From contig NZ_JAHZAA010000004.1 in assembly GCF_019424165.1 (NCBI RefSeq), positions 57,667 through 111,050 on the forward strand: a DNA stretch of 53,384 nt, written 5' to 3'. The translations under genes and the position numbers were made by a program. Source of the DNA: Desulfovibrio sp. (lineage in GTDB: Bacteria; Desulfobacterota; Desulfovibrionia; Desulfovibrionales; Desulfovibrionaceae). Below, one piece after another: positions 1-8,700 of this stretch; positions within the stretch are counted from its first letter, which is position 1, and each line of letters opens with the position of its first letter. The notes under the pieces were generated by a model. That model searched no databases and had not been told where the DNA came from. It worked only from the letters and a program-made list of their open reading frames with translations.

Positions 1-259
1 CCATAATTTCAAGAATGCGCGGGTGGCAGGGAATGCGCGTGCCATCGGGCAGCGTCGTGTAACAGTTATATTCAACAATGGCCGATTCGCGCGCCATGCG
101 CAATATGTCATCCTTGTAACAGTCCAGCGCTGCATCGCCCAGGTCGTGCCGCATGGCAGTCGGGCAGTTGGCAGGATGCTTGCCGCCGATTTTGACGCAC
201 AGGCGGTCTTCGCGCTTGAAGGGGCAGGTAGCACATGTGGGAAATTGGGGGGTCCCCAT
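1..259 (-). CDS. DUF1847-like cysteine-rich protein (partial, 3' end off the window)
   Basis: Reading leftward from an ATG at 259, the frame is open to the window edge (86 codons). The N-terminus has CATCPFKREDRLC followed by a P-x-x-CPT segment. This fits the Cys-rich head of the DUF1847 family, which is annotated as putative metal-binding and has no proven reaction. The gene starts 15 bp after the biotin carboxylase stop on the same strand, so the two are probably co-transcribed. A GGAG element sits just before the ATG. Function unknown; the family call rests on the N-terminal third only. Confidence 0.65.
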   Translation of the reverse strand, partial: MGTPQFPTCATCPFKREDRLCVKIGGKHPANCPTAMRHDLGDAALDCYKDDILRMARESAIVEYNCYTTLPDGTRIPCHPRILEIM

Positions 260-274
260 AATTTGCTCCTTTGG

Positions 275-1729
275 TCAGAAACGGAGAATCCGTTCCGTAT
301 TGGCCGCTAAAAAGTTGACGTTGGACTTCAGGGTATCTCCTGCGCCGTTATGTCCTTCAAGCCGCAGGTCGTGCAGAAACTCAAGACCACGGGCCTTGGC
401 TTCTTCAAGATCTTTGCCCCATATGATGGCAAGGGCCAGGTTTGGATCAAACTCGGTCGGGATTTCGTAGGGTTCCTGGGTGGGAACGTGGGTGAGCATG
501 GTCAACCACGGCTGTTCTTTCCACTGGAAGCGCTCAATGCGCCCTACCCAGGGGGTAAAGTTGCTGTCCGGGTCTTCGGCGATAAGCCGGTATTCGATGC
601 CCACGCCGTCAAAAGTGATGTCGTCCTGGGTATAGCCCAGGGGATCGCCAAGGCCGATGCGTATCTGTTCGGCGATGATATCCACATCTCCCTGGCCCTT
701 GACCTTGGAAATGCGGGCCGAAACGCCGTTTTCCACCTGGATGCGGGTGTTCACTTCCATAAGAAAAGGCTCGCCCTTGCGGGTGACGATCCATTCCCAT
801 GTACCCACGTTGTCGTAACCGACCTTGCGGGCCATGGTCAGCGAGTAATGGACGATATCCTTGAGCACCTTGCCGGCGTCAAAGGTGTACTTGATTTCTT
901 CCGGAACAAAGCCGGGGGCCACCTCAATGCGCTTTTGCAGCCCTGTGGACTGGATGGAGCAGTTGCGCGTGCCGAAATGCACCGGGTTGGTTCCTGTGCG
1001 GTCGGAAACAACCTGCACCTCAAGGTGGTTGAAGTCCGTAATGCGCTGCTCGATGAGCACGCCTTCGTCCTTGAACTGGCGCAGGGCATAGTTGCGGATG
1101 CGCCGGTAAACGGAGCGGAACTGGTCCGGATCGTACACTTCCTCAATGCCCATGCCGCCGCCGCCAGCCGATGCCTTGACCAGCACCAGCGGGCGGGTGA
1201 TGCCCTGCTGTGCCTGAAATTCAAAGATGCTTTTGGCGATGCGTTCCGCTTCCATCTCGTCATAGATGGGCCGGTCAGAGCCGGGAACCGTGGGTACGCC
1301 AAGGCTGCGCGCCAGGCGCTTGGTGTTGATCTTGTCGCCCAGTTCGCGGATGATCTTCCACGAAGGTCCGATAAAGACGAGCTTGCGGTCGCGCTTTGTC
1401 ACACGGCGCGCAAAGCGGAAGTCTTCGGCAAAAAAACCGTAGCCGGGATGCACGGCGGTGCAGCCTGCCTCGTCAGCCACAGACATAAGCTCGTTGGCAT
1501 CGTGGTAGGAAGAAACGCGGAAAAGGCTTTTTTCTCCACCTTCTTCGCGTGCAAGGCGTACATGCCCCGAAGCCGCGTCCTCGGCGGTGAATATGGCAGT
1601 AAAAGCCACGCCCAGCTTGCGGCAGGCCCGCATGATGCGCATGGCTATTTCGCCACGGTTGGCTACCAGAATTTTATGCTTGTGCAGGGGAATGATTTCC
1701 TGAGCGTTGTCCAAGCCTGTCTCCCTCAT
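275..1729 (-). CDS. Biotin carboxylase (AccC/PycA-like ATP-grasp carboxylase)
   Basis: Catalyses ATP-dependent carboxylation of biotin on a carrier protein, the first half reaction of acetyl-CoA, pyruvate or related carboxylases. The N-terminal domain starts with KILVANRGEIAMRIMRA. The ATP-grasp glycine loop is KASAGGGGMGIEE and the active-site strand is MEVNTRIQVEN; both are recognisable, and the length of about 480 aa is normal. Departures from E. coli AccC are GGGGMG for GGGGRG and VENGV for VEHPV, so this is a divergent subgroup. The start is ambiguous: an ATG at 1729, or a TTG at 1714 preceded by AGGGAG at good spacing. The longer in-frame extension to 1753 lacks support. The carboxyltransferase and biotin carrier are not in the window, so the acyl substrate cannot be named. 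Confidence 0.88.
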   Translation of the reverse strand: MRETGLDNAQEIIPLHKHKILVANRGEIAMRIMRACRKLGVAFTAIFTAEDAASGHVRLAREEGGEKSLFRVSSYHDANELMSVADEAGCTAVHPGYGFFAEDFRFARRVTKRDRKLVFIGPSWKIIRELGDKINTKRLARSLGVPTVPGSDRPIYDEMEAERIAKSIFEFQAQQGITRPLVLVKASAGGGGMGIEEVYDPDQFRSVYRRIRNYALRQFKDEGVLIEQRITDFNHLEVQVVSDRTGTNPVHFGTRNCSIQSTGLQKRIEVAPGFVPEEIKYTFDAGKVLKDIVHYSLTMARKVGYDNVGTWEWIVTRKGEPFLMEVNTRIQVENGVSARISKVKGQGDVDIIAEQIRIGLGDPLGYTQDDITFDGVGIEYRLIAEDPDSNFTPWVGRIERFQWKEQPWLTMLTHVPTQEPYEIPTEFDPNLALAIIWGKDLEEAKARGLEFLHDLRLEGHNGAGDTLKSNVNFLAANTERILRF

Positions 1730-1833
1730 TATGTGGCGCCCTGTGGGGCGCAAGCGGTAATTGTTGGTCTGGTGGTTCCGGTGCGGCCACGTAACGCGGT
1801 CGCCGAAGTGTGGTCCGGCCCGCCGGTTTGTCC

Positions 1834-1862
1834 TTGTGGGACTGGGCTGGGCGGGCTATACA
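1834..1862 (+). promoter_or_regulatory. Candidate sigma70 promoter for the pnp gene
   Basis: TTGTGG (1834-1839), a 17-bp spacer and TATACA (1857-1862) form a good sigma70-type match. It would give a 5' UTR of about 130 nt before the ATG at 1999. The UTR contains CCACAC/CTGTGG arms but no riboswitch I recognise. Confidence 0.5.
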
Positions 1863-1998
1863 GGATTCGTATCAACCGAGCATACGCACTTTCCGTGTGA
1901 AAATCCACACGCAGTACTGTGGGCGGATGAAAAAAGTCGCCCCCCGATCATTGCGCGGCACTATCCGCTGCGGCACTGTTAAAATCAGGAGGGATAAT

Positions 1999-2910
1999 AT
2001 GCAAAATCCGCAAGAAGTCCAGTCGGCCGCGATGGCTCTGCGCAAGGCTCTGGAGGCTGCACCATGTAGCTTTTCACAAGTTATGGGCATGCGAAAAATC
2101 ACCGGCGCCGCGGCAGAAGACAACAGCGCGCCTGTTGGCCTTGTTCTGGGTACTGGGCTTTCGGGCCTGGCCGACAGGCTGACGGAGCGGGTGGCCGTGC
2201 CTTATGCCGATCTGCCGGGTTTTCCCGTTTCCAGTGTGGATTCGCATGTGGGGGCCTTTGTGTGGGGGCGTTTTCCTTCATCCTGCGGTGAGGACGATGT
2301 ACCGGGCCGTCCTGTGCTTATCCAGCAGGGGCGCTGCCATCTTTACGAAGGCCGCAGCCCTGCCGAAGTGTGCATGGGGGTGCGCGTCATGGCGGCCATG
2401 GGCGTCAAAACGCTGGTTATTACCAATGCGGCGGGAGCGCTTAATCCCCATTTTGACGCCGGATCCATCATGTGCATGAGCGATTTAATCAATCACACGG
2501 GGCATTCGCCATTGCTCGGCTGTAACTGCGAGCAGTGGGGGCCGCGCTTTCCCGATATGAGCGTGCCTTTTGACGCGGATTTGCGCGCCCTTGCCATGGA
2601 AACTTCAGCCAGGCTGGGCCTGCGGCTGGAGCGCGGCGTGTATATTGGCGTGCGCGGCCCTGAAATGGAAACCCCTGCCGAAACGCGCATGTACCGGCAG
2701 TGGGGAGCCGACGCTGTGGGCATGAGCACGGTTCTTGAGGTCATTGCGGCACGTCATCTCGGCATGCGTGTGCTTGGCCTTTCATGTATTTCAAATAAAA
2801 ACTTGCCGGACTGTATGATACCGGCGCCCTTGGAAGAAATTATTCTTGTGGCTGCCCAGGCGGGTAAAAATCTGGGTCGCCTCATACGGGCAATGATGAC
2901 AAAACTTTAA
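1999..2910 (+). CDS. Purine nucleoside phosphorylase (trimeric class)
   Basis: Phosphorolysis of inosine/guanosine to free base plus ribose-1-phosphate (purine salvage, cytoplasmic). Family motifs in order: the phosphate-binding GLVLGTGLSGLA near residue 47, the QGRCHLYEG segment, TNAAGALN, SDLINHTG, and the base-binding GVRGPEMETPAETRMY. About 303 aa is typical of PunA/DeoD-class I enzymes. The ATG at 1999 is chosen because AGGAGGG (1987-1993) sits five bases upstream; the longer open frame back to 1810 has no such signal. There is an extra 35-40 residue N-terminal leader before the first strand. typA follows 57 bp downstream on the same strand. Confidence 0.9.
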   Translation: MQNPQEVQSAAMALRKALEAAPCSFSQVMGMRKITGAAAEDNSAPVGLVLGTGLSGLADRLTERVAVPYADLPGFPVSSVDSHVGAFVWGRFPSSCGEDDVPGRPVLIQQGRCHLYEGRSPAEVCMGVRVMAAMGVKTLVITNAAGALNPHFDAGSIMCMSDLINHTGHSPLLGCNCEQWGPRFPDMSVPFDADLRALAMETSARLGLRLERGVYIGVRGPEMETPAETRMYRQWGADAVGMSTVLEVIAARHLGMRVLGLSCISNKNLPDCMIPAPLEEIILVAAQAGKNLGRLIRAMMTKL

Positions 2911-2967
2911 AAAATACGTACAAGCGCAGCCCAGACTCATTTTTTTACACTACAAGGCAAAGCGCCC

Positions 2968-4794
2968 ATGCATTATAACGATTCTCTTCGCAACGTTGCT
3001 ATTATCGCCCATGTTGACCACGGCAAGACCACTCTGGTGGACGCGCTCTTCAAGCAGGGCGGCGGCCTTCGCGCCGGCCAGCAGATAGACGACCGCGTCA
3101 TGGACAATATGGACCTTGAACGCGAGCGCGGCATCACCATTGCCGCCAAAAACTGTGCCGTTTCATGGAACGGCGTCAAGATCAATATCATCGATACGCC
3201 GGGCCACGCGGACTTCGGCGGTGAGGTTGAGCGTTCGCTTTCAATGACCACAGGGGCCATTTTGCTGGTGGACTCTTCTGAAGGCCCCCTGCCGCAAACC
3301 CGTTTTGTGTTGCGTAAAACGCTGGAGGCCGGGTTGCCCGTGGTGGTGGTCATCAACAAGATCGACCGCAAGGACGCACGGCCCGAAGAAGTGCTGAACG
3401 AGATCTACGATCTTTTTATCGATCTGGACGCCAGCGAGGCGCAGCTCGAATTTCCCGTACTTTACGCCATCGGCCGCCAGGGTGTGGCCATGGAAAATAT
3501 TGACGACGAGCAGAAAGACCTGAGCCCTCTGTTTGAAGCCATACTGAAGTATATTCCCGGCCCGGCGCACGACCCCGAACAGCCTTTCCAGATGCTGGTG
3601 GCGGACCTTGACTATTCCGACTATCTGGGCCGCCTGGCTGTGGGCCGCATCATGCACGGGCATGTGCACAGCAAGGAAACCCTTGCCTGCATCGGCGAAA
3701 ACGGAAAGCCCCGCGCCCTGCGTGCCACCAAGCTTCAGGTCTATGACGGCCTGAAACTGGCTGAGGTGGAAACCGCCACCCCCGGCGATATTGTGGTGCT
3801 GGCAGGCATTGAAGACGTGACCAGCGGCGATACCATCTGCACCAGCACCAATCCCCGCGCCTTGCCGCGCATCAGGGTGGACGAGCCGACGGTGGCCATG
3901 CGTTTCGGCATCAACACTTCGCCCCTGGCCGGGCGCGAGGGCAAGATTGTGCAGAGCCGCGCCATCCGCGACCGACTGGAAAAGGAAACTCTGCGCAACG
4001 TGGCTGTGCGCGTGGAAGACACCGCCGACCGCGATGCTTTTCTGGTCAAGGGGCGTGGCGAATTCCAGATGGCTATTCTTATCGAGACCATGCGCCGCGA
4101 AGGTTTTGAACTTTCCGTGGGCCGCCCCGAGGTTATCCTGCACAGGGATGAAGACGGCAAGGTTCTTGAGCCCATTGAGCGCCTTTATGTGGACTGCGAC
4201 GAAATCTTCATGGGCGTGGTTACGGAAAAGCTGGCCCAGCGCAAGGGCCGCATGCTCAACTGCGTCAACAACGGCACGGGCCGTGTGCGCCTTGAATTCA
4301 CCGTGCCTTCACGCGGCCTTATCGGGTATCGTGATGAATTTCTTACGGATACCAAGGGTACGGGTATCATGAACTCGTATCTTGAGGGCTATGAAGAATG
4401 GCGCGGCGATTTTCCGACGCGTTTTTCCGGCTCCATTGTGGCTGACAGGTCGGGCAGCGCCGTGGCTTATGCCCTCTTTAACCTTGAGCCGCGCGGCGTG
4501 CTTTTTGTAGAGCCGGGCAATCCTGTGTACGAAGGCATGATCGTGGGTGAGCACAATCGCGACAACGATATTGACGTGAACGCCACCAAGGAAAAAAAGC
4601 TCACCAACATGCGCGCCGCGGGCAAGGACGAAAACGTCATCCTGACGCCTGTGCGCCGTATGACGCTGGAACACGCCCTGCACTTTGTGCGCGAAGACGA
4701 ACTGGTGGAGGTAACGCCCCAGTCCATCCGTTTGCGCAAGGCCGAGCTTTCGGCCCAGAAGCGCTATCAGATAGCTGGCAGGCGCAAGGGATAA
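2968..4794 (+). CDS. typA: Translational GTPase TypA/BipA
   Basis: Ribosome-associated GTPase of the EF-G/LepA superfamily, linked to stress and low-temperature growth and 50S assembly. G-domain motifs: AHVDHGKTTLVDAL (G1), RERGITI (G2), DTPGHADFGGEVER (G3) and NKIDR (G4). Domain II, the EF-G-like domains and the TypA-specific C-terminal domain (GPSRGLIGYR-type region, ending in basic QKRYQIAGRRKG) follow. The length of 608 aa is exactly typical. The RBS is weak (AAGG). A strong hairpin follows the stop codon. Confidence 0.96.
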   Translation: MHYNDSLRNVAIIAHVDHGKTTLVDALFKQGGGLRAGQQIDDRVMDNMDLERERGITIAAKNCAVSWNGVKINIIDTPGHADFGGEVERSLSMTTGAILLVDSSEGPLPQTRFVLRKTLEAGLPVVVVINKIDRKDARPEEVLNEIYDLFIDLDASEAQLEFPVLYAIGRQGVAMENIDDEQKDLSPLFEAILKYIPGPAHDPEQPFQMLVADLDYSDYLGRLAVGRIMHGHVHSKETLACIGENGKPRALRATKLQVYDGLKLAEVETATPGDIVVLAGIEDVTSGDTICTSTNPRALPRIRVDEPTVAMRFGINTSPLAGREGKIVQSRAIRDRLEKETLRNVAVRVEDTADRDAFLVKGRGEFQMAILIETMRREGFELSVGRPEVILHRDEDGKVLEPIERLYVDCDEIFMGVVTEKLAQRKGRMLNCVNNGTGRVRLEFTVPSRGLIGYRDEFLTDTKGTGIMNSYLEGYEEWRGDFPTRFSGSIVADRSGSAVAYALFNLEPRGVLFVEPGNPVYEGMIVGEHNRDNDIDVNATKEKKLTNMRAAGKDENVILTPVRRMTLEHALHFVREDELVEVTPQSIRLRKAELSAQKRYQIAGRRKG

Positions 4795-4823
4795 AGACTT
4801 TTTATCCGTAAGGTGCATGCAGA

Positions 4824-4856
4824 CGCGGCAAGGATTCCACAAGAATCCTTGCCGCG
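4824..4856. terminator. Bidirectional stem-loop between typA and the GNAT gene
   Basis: A perfect 14-bp stem (CGCGGCAAGGATTC and its complement) closes a 5-nt loop in the convergent gap. There is no real U-run on either side, so intrinsic termination is likely but not certain. Confidence 0.7.
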
Positions 4857-4894
4857 CATACGTTTGGCCTGCTTTCAGACGGCTTGCGGCGCTG

Positions 4895-5401
4895 TCAGCG
4901 TGCCCGCCATTCCATATGCAGCAGAGGGTAGGGGCGGCCTGCGCTGTCCAGCGGCGAGCGCCCCGTTACGGCAAAACCCATATGCCTGTAAAAGGCCAGT
5001 GCGGAAGGGTTCTGCTCGTTGACGTCAAGTGTCAGGGCAAAACCTTCTTTGGCGGCGCGTTGTTGCGCGCGCTGCAAAAGCGTTTTGCCCACGCCCCTGC
5101 CGAAAAATTCCGGCTCCACAAACAACATTTCCACCTGCGGGCCGTTGCAGCCCATAAATCCGGCAGGGCGGGGCCTGGCGTCATTTTTACGCCTGTACTC
5201 CGCCAGCCACACTTCTTCCACGGCGGGCAGGTAGTCCCGCAGCACGGCGGCGTAAAGCTCGTCCACGGCCAAAGGGGAAAGAAAATGATGCGTGGCCTCC
5301 ACGCTGCGCCGCCAGAGGTCGGCAAGCGCGGGGTGATCTTCGGGCTGTGCGCGGCGCAGGTGCAGTGCGGGATCTGGAAAAGGAGATTCGCGTTTGTTCA
5401 T
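4895..5401 (-). CDS. GNAT-family N-acetyltransferase (YjaB-like)
   Basis: 168-aa single-domain GNAT protein. The acetyl-CoA pyrophosphate loop is VEPEFFGRGVGKTLLQRAQQ (R/Q-x-x-G-x-G/A type), preceded by the beta4 strand VEMLFV. It is followed by LDVNEQNPSALAFYRHMGF, the usual N-x-x-A-x-x-F-Y-x-x-x-G-F C-terminal motif. The acceptor substrate is unknown. No obvious RBS precedes the ATG at 5401. The gene is convergent with typA and is not in an operon. Confidence 0.88.
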   Translation of the reverse strand: MNKRESPFPDPALHLRRAQPEDHPALADLWRRSVEATHHFLSPLAVDELYAAVLRDYLPAVEEVWLAEYRRKNDARPRPAGFMGCNGPQVEMLFVEPEFFGRGVGKTLLQRAQQRAAKEGFALTLDVNEQNPSALAFYRHMGFAVTGRSPLDSAGRPYPLLHMEWRAR

Positions 5402-5777
5402 GTGTCAAGTCTGTAGGCTACAGGTAGCGGTACTGCAGAATTGGCCTGCATTCAGAGCCGCGACCATTTAATTTTTTTCGTTGCCTTCACTTGGGCTGCC
5501 TGCGGGAAAGGCGGTGGCACACTTGGAAAAAGCTGCTACCTGAAATGCACCAAGTGTATTGGTTTGGGTCGCCTGCGCGGCGGGCGGCCAATAGAACGGA
5601 AATTGAAAAACTCCTGTCCCGCAGGGCGTCGGTAAAAGCCCTTCCAGAAGAGCCCCCTCCCTTTCCTGCGCAACGGATCGCGTCACGCTACCGCAAGCGG
5701 TACGACGGAAGCTCCGTTTACGCCTCCACGGCGGGCGCTGTTCACGCCGGCACAGGATAATTTACCATTAACCAGAT
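5402..5777. other. Gene-free stretch with decayed intergenic repeat
   Basis: No credible ORF. It contains TTGCCTTCACTTGGGCTGCCTGCGG near 5480 (split here as TTGCCTTCACTTGGG and CTGCCTGCGG) and GCCTGCGCGGCGGGCGGC near 5570. Both recur in the same order in the 14.2-14.4 kb intergenic region, which points to a dispersed intergenic repeat family. It separates the divergently arranged GNAT promoter side from the tamB 3' end. Confidence 0.45.
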
Positions 5778-8700
5778 CTAATAATTATATTTCCAGCGTA
5801 TGCCGCCCCAGGTGCTCTGCTGCTCCGAGCGCAGCTCAAGGTTGGTGCGCGGTGTCAGTTCAAGCTGGATGATAAAGGCCGTACTGCCTTGCTTCATGCC
5901 CTGCTGCACGCCCACATAAATAACATCCGTGATGTACTTGCCCATTTCCACGGCAGTGCCTGCGCCCATGCTTTCATCGTCGGAGGCGTCGCCTGACCCG
6001 CTGCCCGGTGTGGAGCTGAGGCGCAGTACATCAACTCCCAGAGCATCGCGGGTGACGTCAAAAATGCCGCCACCGCCCGAACCGAAGCCCGCCAGTTGCG
6101 CCACGGCTCCGGCCAGGCGCAGGTTTTCCAGGCGTCCCAGTTCGCTGGTGCTTTTGCCGAAAAGAATCTGGGCGAGGATTTCATCCCGCGGCAGTTCCGG
6201 TTCACTGCTCAACGAAAGCTTCATTTTGCGCACGGTTCCCGTGATGCTCACATAAGACGTGAGATCGGGCGTTTCATTGGCAAGCTTGATATCCAGCAGA
6301 GGATTGCTCAGTGAGCCGCCTGCAAAGGTGATTGTACCGCGCGAAAGCTTGAATATTTTGGTCAGAAAATCAAAGCTGCCCTTGACGGCCATGATCTGCC
6401 CCGTGATCTGCGGGTCTTCAGGCGTACCCGCCACCAGCAGGTCGGCTTTCCATTCGCTGCTGAGGCCGTGCCCTTCCACCATAAAACGGCCGGGAATCAC
6501 GATGCGCAGGTTCAGGCTGCCCTTTGCCTCGGGCTTGCTGGCTGCCCCTGCGGCGGCCTGTACCGCGGCGGGTGCGGGGCTTTCGCTGATGGGCAGGGTG
6601 GTAACGCTGCCCCCCACGGCCAGTTTGTTCAGTAGCACAAGGCCCTGATTGACGGTGATCAGGCCATCCACCCTGGGGGCAGCGGCACTGCCGGTTACGC
6701 CCACATCGCCCGAAAGTTCGATGCGTATGTCGCGGCGGCTCAGGGGCCGCAGGTGATCAATGGTGGTCTTGATGTCCAGCTTGCTGCCGTCAAGATTGCT
6801 GTACCCGGCCACGCGCAGTTTGCCGCCAAGGCCGCCGGAGGCATCCAGCTCAAGCCGTGCCACGCCGGGCAGGGCGCTTGTCCCTTTGCCCCGGCCCTCT
6901 TCGAGCTTGAGGCGCAGGTTGATATTGGTCAGCAACACACCCTGAAGCAGGTTTTCATACTTGCCATTGTCGACAAGAACAGATCCCTTGGCTGAAGGGG
7001 TGGAAAGCGTGCCGCCAAGATCGACGGACATGGCCACATTACCCGCAAAGCGCTGGTCAGCTACGGGCAACAGGGACCACAGCGGCCCGGCGGCCCCTTT
7101 CCAGCGTACCTGACCACGCAATGGCCCCTGCATGTCGGGTTGCGGCAGCCCGTCCTTGCTGAAAACAAGGGGTATTCGCGCTTCAAGGCGCGCCTCTGTG
7201 CCGCCCAGAGCCTGAATGCTTTCCTTGTCCACGGCCAGGCGCGCCACAAGGCTTGTACCTTCAATGCGTCCGGCGAGGCCCAGGTTCAGCGGCTTGAGGG
7301 GGCTGCCGGGGATACGGAGCTGGCGGACGCCGAAATGAAAATCACCGCCCGGGCGGGCAGGGCTGCCCGTCAGGCGGGCGTGGGCCTCCACCGTGCCTTC
7401 GGGCAGGGCAGGGACAAATTTTTTCCAGGGCGTGAGCGCCAGGCCGTCCAGGTCAAGGCGGGCATCCAGCCTGTCCTGCCCAAGGGCGGCGTTGGCACGC
7501 AGTCTGCCGCCGGGGATAAGGCGTATATCAATACCGCTCAGGGTAATGCCGGAATCTCCATAGCGCAGGCTTGCGCCGGGGCTTGTTATGAAGCCGAGGT
7601 CATGCCCGGCCAGGTTTGCTTCAAGTTTTTGCAGTTGCACAAGACCCGGCTGCCAGCGCGCGTTGACGTGGGCAGCCACACTGCCGCTTGTTTCAACGCT
7701 GGCGTCCAGCGGGCCGTTGAGCGAACCGTTGGCCCGCACTTTTGTTCCGAGAGAAAGATCGCCCTGGCGCAAGGCGGCAAGGTCCAGACGGGCGGCCAGG
7801 TTTGCCGCGCCGAAGAGATCGCGCAGCGTTGCCTCGCCCGCAAGGTTTTGCAAAGTTAGCGGCGCATCTGCCCCGGTGCTGTAACTCAGGCGCGGCACAT
7901 TCCAGCGCAGCACGGCCTGCTGGCTGAAGCGCACAGCCGGGGTGGCAGCAGCCCCGGTTGCCTGGGGTGCGCCTGTTTGCGCGGGATCGGCCTCGCTGTT
8001 GCTTCTGGCGGCGGACTGACCGTTTTTTTGCGCCGTTTCTTGCGGTGTTGGAGCGTGTTGCGCCTCCGCAGCTTCAGAAACGGCGGGGGCGGTGGTGCGC
8101 TCGGCCCGCAGCTCAAGGCTCAGGGAGGCTTCGCCATCCAGGCGCGCGCCCGGCACAAGACTTGAAAGGGCAGGCCAGTCGGTTACGCGCACGTCCAGTC
8201 TGCCGTCACAGCCGGGCATGCTGCCGGGGGGAAGCATGGCGGCCGCCTGCCCGGTAGCTTCCACCCCCAGGGCATTGAGGTACAGTTTGCGCAGGCCCGC
8301 CTGGAGTATTCCGTCCTCGGTGCGCCCCGCAAAAATTTGTCCGGCAAGGCTCAGGGGGCGGTTGTCCCACTGGCCGCTCACGTCCAGGTGGAGCACAAGC
8401 TGCGTTGCCGCTGCCTGTTCGCCCTGGGGGGCGCTGGCTTTGGCTGCGCCAGGCGCTGAGTCAGGCGTTGAGCCATGTTTTGCATCAGGGGAGCCGCCAT
8501 GACCGGCTCCGGCAGGGTTGTTTTTGTCGTCCGTACTGTCTGGTGCGCGGTGCTGCCCGGCGGTTTCAACCAGGGGAGTGATGGCGTGATCTTCTGCCAG
8601 AAGCAAGGCCTGCCGCCAGTTCAACGGGCTTGCGACAAGGCTTGCCACAGCTTTTTCCAGCTTGTGGCTGCCCAGGCGCAGGTCTGCGCATTCCAGGCGA

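Noticed and set aside
350..1900. 516-codon plus-strand open frame
   Set aside because: Lies opposite the biotin carboxylase; composition reflects codon bias on the other strand, and no family motif is seen.
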